A stretch of 64,000 nt of DNA from Amycolatopsis sp. DSM 110486. GTDB lineage: Bacteria; Actinomycetota; Actinomycetes; Mycobacteriales; Pseudonocardiaceae. Positions 60,432 through 64,000 of this stretch are shown here, one piece after another. Made by a program: the position numbers and the translations under genes. Each line of letters begins with the position of its first letter. Position 1 is the stretch's first letter. The stretch covers positions 3,673,001 through 3,737,000 of the forward strand of contig NZ_CP080519.1 of NCBI RefSeq assembly GCF_019468465.1, in the 5' to 3' direction. A model generated the notes under the pieces. The model was not told the DNA's origin, searched no databases, and saw only the letters and a list, made by a program, of their open reading frames with translations.

Positions 60432-60505
60432 GGGCCCATAGCTCAGGTGGTTAGAGCGCTTCGCTGATAACGAAGAGGTCCCAGGTTCAAGTCCTGGTGG
60501 GCCCA
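60432..60505 (+). tRNA. ileT: tRNA-Ile (anticodon GAT)
   Basis: A full cloverleaf is visible: acceptor GGGCCCA/TGGGCCC, D arm GCTC...GAGC, anticodon stem CTTCG/CGAAG with loop CTGATAA (anticodon GAT at 60466-60468), variable loop AGGTC, and T arm CCAGG-TTCAAGT-CCTGG. Discriminator A at 60505. The 3' CCA is not encoded (CCC follows), so it depends on the Cca enzyme of this window. In M. tuberculosis tRNA-Ala follows closely; here none follows in the window. Confidence 0.97.
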
Positions 60506-60513
60506 CCCAGTCA

Positions 60514-60553
60514 GCCCGGTCATGTTTGCGGAATACGCAAACGGTGACCGGGC
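60514..60553 (+). terminator. Terminator after tRNA-Ile
   Basis: GCCCGGTCA pairs with TGACCGGGC, with an inner GTTTGCG/CGCAAAC stem around a GAATA loop. It begins 9 bp after the tRNA. There is no T-tract. Confidence 0.75.
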
Positions 60554-60562
60554 GGTGTTGTA

Positions 60563-60583
60563 TCTGGGGGCCGAGCCCCCAGA
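60563..60583. repeat. Perfect GC hairpin (dispersed-repeat-like)
   Basis: TCTGGGGG-CCGAG-CCCCCAGA, an 8-bp perfect stem, followed by CCCCC. Hairpins of this shape recur at gene ends in actinomycete genomes. It may serve as a bidirectional terminator between the tRNA and the convergent gene at 60737. Only one copy is seen in this window. Confidence 0.45.
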
Positions 60584-60589
60584 CCCCCA

Positions 60590-60736
60590 CGGTGCGATCG
60601 GTGACCATTCCTGCATGGGTGAGTTGACTGGCGACCTTGTGTTGAGTGGGTGAGTTCCGCTTGGTGAGCTGACTGCCTGGGTAAGTGGCGCGGTGGCCTT
60701 TCTGTGTTGGTGAGTTGCGGGCAACCTCGATGTAGG
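60590..60736. repeat. Short spaced GGTGAGTT repeats
   Basis: GGTGAGTT or close variants occur at 60618, 60649, 60663 (GGTGAGCT), 60680 (GGTAAGTG) and 60709, mostly about 29-31 bp apart, with an intermediate copy. They fill the space between the tRNA terminator and the next gene. They are too irregular for a CRISPR array. No function is proposed. Confidence 0.35.
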
Positions 60737-61876
60737 TCAGCGAGTCGGGTGGCTGCCGGTGCGCGTTGCTCCTCTGACGAGGGCGTGTGCTGCCTTGAGC
60801 GCAGCGGTGACGTTGGGGGCATCGAGCCAGGCAGGACGCAGGTACTCGTCCCAGGTCGCGATTTGCTGAGCGATTGTCAATGCCTGCCTGTCGTCGGTGC
60901 GCTGGAGTAGCTCGGCAAGCTGCAAGTACTGCCCGATTTGGCACCCGGCGGACGTCGCTGCCAGTGCAGCCGTGTTCTCCGCGACGCACTGACCACTTTG
61001 TGGGTAAAGCGCGGCGAGGCAGGCAAGTATGTATTGGATCGCGGGTGGCTCGATGGTCCATCGGGCCAGTAGGGCAGGCACCTGCTCGCCGACGACGCGA
61101 TGCACGTCCTGTGTCCACTGCGCCGCAGCAGGGAAACGGCCCTGCGCTGCAGCGCGGTCGGCATCGCCGAGGAGGCCGGCCGCCCAGTAGTCTGCTGCCG
61201 TGATCAGCCACAGGTGAAGTTCGAGCCGCCGCGCCGCCGGTAGTGAGCCCGCGGCAGCCAGTTGACCGATGAACGGCAGCGCCGGAGCGGTCGCGGAGTA
61301 GCAGGTGCCCTGGTGAAGCAGGTCGTCGCCGAACAGTTCGTCAAGAACTGCGTCCCACTCACTGCTGTTCTGCCCGAGCGCGCGGATCAGCTCCGGGACG
61401 TCCTCGGCAGACCCGTGGGCGTGTGTCAGCTGCGCCCAATCGACGTCATCGAGTCCGGCCGGATCAATGACGCCGTCGACGATGCTGTCCGGGCCAAGGT
61501 CCAGCGCGCGTTTCGGCGGCGCCGGAGTGATGACCACATCGGGGACCGGTGGCCGTGCGCCTGGGTTGGTGTGCACGATCGGCCCGTCCTGGTACTGGTG
61601 CAGCATGTCCGGGTCGCACCGGCTTCCACCGCGGCGATACCCGCCGAAGTCGCGCGCCACCACCGCTGCGGCCAGCGCGTCAGCGCGCGCACGGTCGGGG
61701 ACGACGAAATTGTGTGTGCCTGAGCCCGCCGACCAGCCGGCCATACCTGCTGTCTCCTTCGACGTCGGATGCGTCCCGGTACGACTGCCAGGTGTGCCCA
61801 CCACCGCCGGTTCACAGTTGGGCACCTGGTCGTACAACAGCAACGCGGGCAGGGGCAGCTGGTTGTCGGCTGCCAA
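60737..61876 (-). CDS. HEAT-like repeat protein of unknown function
   Basis: 379 residues. The N-terminal 120 residues look disordered (proline-rich, VPDVVITPAPP). The rest is helical and contains the segment VLDELFGDDLLHQGTCYSAT followed by PALPFIGQLAAAGSLPAARR, which recurs in actinobacterial HEAT-type proteins with a W/L-HQGT-Y-AT signature. Several such proteins sit in immunity or toxin-neighbourhood genes, but no function is established. ATG 61876 is used; a later ATG (residue 45) is possible. It is oriented against the surrounding genes beside a tRNA gene, so acquisition at this tRNA is possible. Confidence 0.55.
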   Translation of the reverse strand: MAADNQLPLPALLLYDQVPNCEPAVVGTPGSRTGTHPTSKETAGMAGWSAGSGTHNFVVPDRARADALAAAVVARDFGGYRRGGSRCDPDMLHQYQDGPIVHTNPGARPPVPDVVITPAPPKRALDLGPDSIVDGVIDPAGLDDVDWAQLTHAHGSAEDVPELIRALGQNSSEWDAVLDELFGDDLLHQGTCYSATAPALPFIGQLAAAGSLPAARRLELHLWLITAADYWAAGLLGDADRAAAQGRFPAAAQWTQDVHRVVGEQVPALLARWTIEPPAIQYILACLAALYPQSGQCVAENTAALAATSAGCQIGQYLQLAELLQRTDDRQALTIAQQIATWDEYLRPAWLDAPNVTAALKAAHALVRGATRTGSHPTR

Positions 61877-62008
61877 CGAGCGAGTTCGCTCGGTGACGTG
61901 GTCGCGCTGGTGAGTGGCGCGTTTGGCGACACTGGGTGGTTAGGTCGTTACCGAACTGTCGAAGTGTGAGCACGGTGTGGGGACACGGCGTTTCTAGCGT
62001 CGTGAGCC

Positions 62009-63475
62009 ATGGTCGAACTGAAGAAAGTCAGAGTTGCGGCGGTTGTGGTGGCGGTCGTGGCCGTCGGGGCTGGGGTGGTGGCGCCGGCGGGGGCGGCGGA
62101 AGAGGGTCTGAAGTGGGAGCCCTGCGCGAAGGTGGCGAACAACTGGAGCGATCCGGGCGACACGAAGTCCGAGTGTGCGATGTTGGCGGTGCCGATGGAT
62201 TACGCGAAGCCGCAGGGGCGCAAGGTCAAGATCGCAGTGAGCAGGAGGAAGGCGGCGGATCCCGCGAAGCGGCGCGGGGTGCTCGTGGCCAGTCTCGGCG
62301 GGCCCGGGCTGGGCAACATCGAGGATCCCAAGGCGTTCAGCACCATGGGGCTCGGGGCGCTCGCCGCCGATTACGACGTGGTCGGGTTCGACATGCGGGG
62401 CACGGGATACAGCGACAAGATCGACTGTGAGTGGCAGGACGGCCCGGCCGTGCCGGTGACGGCGTCGGCGAAAGAAAAGGCGAAGGCCGGCTTCGACGCG
62501 TACACCGAGTACAACAAGCGGTGCACCGCGATCGACCCGGCGTTCGTCAAGCAGCTGACCACCACGAACAACGCCCGCGACCTGGATTCGCTGCGGGCCG
62601 CGCTCGGCGCACCGAAGATCAGCTTCTACGGTGTCTCCTACGGCACCGCCATCGGCACCGTGTACCGGTCGATGTTCGACAGCCACGTCGACCGGATGTG
62701 GCTCGATTCGGTGATGCCGCCGGTGATGGACCTGTCCGCCATGGACGGTTCGGTCGACGCGGTCGCGGAGAAGGGGTTCGGCCGGTTCGTCACGTGGCTG
62801 GCCCAGCACGATGCCGAATACCACTTCGGCACGACCGCGGATGCTGTCAACGCAGCGCTTTTCGCGCTCCGCGACCAACTCACGCAGCATCCGCGGGTCG
62901 TCGACGACACCACGGTGCTCGATCGCCAGTGGGCCACCGGCCAGTTCGCTTCGCCGCAGTCCATTTGGGATTCCGCGGCGGATGATCTCGCCACCGTTCG
63001 CGACGGCGGTGTCCCGGCGTCGGCGCACCCGGCGGCCGGCGCGCGCCAGGTCTTCGGTTTCGACGTGAATCCCCGCGGGCTGAACAGCGTGCAGTACAAC
63101 GCGATGTTCTGCAACGAGGGGACCGGCGGCCGCGATTTCGAGCAGGCGTGGGGCGAGGTGCAGGCGCATCAGCGCGAGTACCCGGCGACGGGCGGCAAGT
63201 TCGAGATCGCCGCTTTCTGTGGTGGGTGGCCGTTTCCGGCGCAGCCGTGGAAGCCGGTGAAGGGGAGCAGTGCGTTCGAGGTGTCCGGGCACATCGATGA
63301 AGGGGAAACGCCGTATTCGTGGGCGGTCGACACGCAGAAGGCGGTCGGTGGCTCGCTGCTGACTGTCCTGGATGGACAGCACGGGTCGCTGGACAAGATT
63401 CCGTGTGCGGCCAAGGCGGTTGACTTCTTCCGCACCGGTCACACCGTTTCCGGTTCCTGCGCGGGAATCCGGTGA
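62009..63475 (+). CDS. Secreted alpha/beta-hydrolase, tripeptidyl-aminopeptidase-like
   Basis: 488 residues with a signal peptide (basic VELKKVRV, hydrophobic AAVVVAVVAVGAGVVAPAGA). The fold has GVLVASLGGPGLGN (oxyanion region), DYDVVGFDMRGTGYSD and the nucleophile elbow YGVSYGTAIG with Ser near 209. The C-terminal TAP-like domain contains SLLTVLDGQHGSL with the likely catalytic His near 457. This is the family of Streptomyces tripeptidyl aminopeptidases and related proteins (SlpD/SlpE). Extracellular peptide hydrolysis is the likely role. It is followed 11 bp later by a secreted protease gene. Confidence 0.85.
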   Translation: MVELKKVRVAAVVVAVVAVGAGVVAPAGAAEEGLKWEPCAKVANNWSDPGDTKSECAMLAVPMDYAKPQGRKVKIAVSRRKAADPAKRRGVLVASLGGPGLGNIEDPKAFSTMGLGALAADYDVVGFDMRGTGYSDKIDCEWQDGPAVPVTASAKEKAKAGFDAYTEYNKRCTAIDPAFVKQLTTTNNARDLDSLRAALGAPKISFYGVSYGTAIGTVYRSMFDSHVDRMWLDSVMPPVMDLSAMDGSVDAVAEKGFGRFVTWLAQHDAEYHFGTTADAVNAALFALRDQLTQHPRVVDDTTVLDRQWATGQFASPQSIWDSAADDLATVRDGGVPASAHPAAGARQVFGFDVNPRGLNSVQYNAMFCNEGTGGRDFEQAWGEVQAHQREYPATGGKFEIAAFCGGWPFPAQPWKPVKGSSAFEVSGHIDEGETPYSWAVDTQKAVGGSLLTVLDGQHGSLDKIPCAAKAVDFFRTGHTVSGSCAGIR

Positions 63476-63486
63476 AGGGGGCTGTG

Positions 63487-64000
63487 ATGCGCAGGCTCGG
63501 TGTGGCGGTGGTCGTGACGGCCATCGGACTGGTGCTCGCGGCGCCGCAAGCCGGGGCCGCGACCGTGGATTTCGCGGGCAGCCTCAACGTCGACGGATGC
63601 TCGGGGTCGCTGGTGCGGATGCCGACGTCGGCGGACGACGACAAAGCGTTCGTGCTGACCAACGGCCATTGCTACGAAGGCCCGGGGCCGGTGCCGGACG
63701 AGGTGCTGGTGGACAAGCCGTCGCAGCGGGTCGCGACGGTGCTCGACGCGGCCGGCAACGGCGTGGGTCTCGTGCAGGCGGTGAAGGCCGTGTACGTGAC
63801 CATGACCGGCACCGATATTTCGCTGTACCAGCTGGACTTGTCCTACCGCCAGCTCGAGCGGAAGTTCCACGTGCGGCCGCTCACGGTGTCGGCGAAACGG
63901 CCGAGCACGGGCACGGACATCCGCGTGGTTTCGGGCGGGCTGAAGAAGATCTTCGCCTGCAGCGTCGACCAGCTCACCTATAGCGTGTTGGAAACGGGGT
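63487..64000 (+). CDS. Secreted trypsin-like serine protease (partial)
   Basis: The frame starts at ATG 63487 and runs off the window (171 codons seen). A signal peptide (LGVAVVVTAIGLVLAAPQAGA) is followed by a chymotrypsin-like fold: CSGSLVRM, the catalytic His in VLTNGHC (His61), and a probable catalytic Asp in TGTDISLYQL (Asp110). The Ser lies beyond the edge. The two cysteines CSG...GHC are placed for the usual disulfide. It probably forms a small secreted-protease operon with the preceding hydrolase. Confidence 0.8.
   Translation, partial: MRRLGVAVVVTAIGLVLAAPQAGAATVDFAGSLNVDGCSGSLVRMPTSADDDKAFVLTNGHCYEGPGPVPDEVLVDKPSQRVATVLDAAGNGVGLVQAVKAVYVTMTGTDISLYQLDLSYRQLERKFHVRPLTVSAKRPSTGTDIRVVSGGLKKIFACSVDQLTYSVLETG

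Noticed and set aside
60590..60736. Possible CRISPR-like short repeats with about 30-bp spacing.
   Set aside because: The repeated core is only 8 bp, variable, and irregularly spaced; no cas genes are present.
63856..63869. A parS-like half site (GTTCCACGTGCGGC) in the secreted protease gene.
   Set aside because: Only the left half matches; the palindrome is broken.

Overview
The window is the chromosomal origin region of a high-GC actinomycete. Gene order closely follows the dnaA region of Mycobacterium tuberculosis as I recall it: cca(pcnA)-nudix(mutT4)-Rv3909-like-murJ-sigM-anti-sigma-trxB-trxA-cwlM ... parB-parA-rsmG-jag-yidC-yidD-rnpA-rpmH-dnaA-oriC-dnaN-gnd-recF-dciA-gyrB-gyrA-DUF3566-tRNA-Ile. 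The left end carries an MFS/YqgE/leuS neighbourhood like Rv0037c-Rv0041. Frequent GTG starts and the gene complement suggest the Pseudonocardiales, perhaps Amycolatopsis-like; the genus is inference.

Layout. 1-9.9 kb: end of an ABC exporter, a DUF3558-type lipoprotein, leuS behind a leucine-rich leader peptide and terminator hairpin, a secreted phytase-like esterase, an SdpI-like membrane protein, YqgE, a cyclopropane-fatty-acid-synthase-like methyltransferase and an MFS transporter. 9.9-17.0 kb: a five-gene accessory cluster with a YbaB-like protein, two proteins ending in TNT (NAD+ glycohydrolase toxin-like) domains, one ADP-ribosylglycohydrolase with its metal motifs and one without them. 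17.0-32.2 kb: a methyltransferase, an orphan histidine kinase, then the conserved cca-to-cwlM block (tRNA end repair, lipid II flipping, ECF sigma/anti-sigma, thioredoxin system under a SigR-type promoter, peptidoglycan regulator). 32.2-34.0 kb: a gene-poor stretch ending in a DnaA-box cluster. 34.0-38.3 kb: small accessory genes, an aminotransferase and a D-Ala-D-Ala ligase. 38.4-41.4 kb: parB-parA-rsmG with parS sites. 41.4-44.6 kb: a gene-free region with a tandem array of about 139-bp repeats. 44.6-47.5 kb: leftward rpmH-rnpA-yidD-yidC-jag operon with a terminator. 47.5-60.5 kb: dnaA, oriC, dnaN, gnd, recF, dciA, gyrB, gyrA, DUF3566 and tRNA-Ile. 60.6-64 kb: a HEAT-like protein and two secreted hydrolases, the last cut by the window edge.

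How it works together. DnaA boxes upstream of dnaA, in oriC, inside the dciA reading frame, near rsmG and at 33.8 kb, together with parS sites around rsmG-parA and one at 17.4 kb, make this the replication-initiation and origin-segregation centre. Housekeeping genes are packed so tightly that convergent neighbours abut or overlap, so the two large gene-free regions stand out. The most unusual parts are the TNT/ARH cluster, the leuS leader-attenuator, the repeat array, the MurJ flippase and its pseudokinase partner encoded as two genes, and a DUF4287/SRPBCC gene split by an apparent one-base shift.
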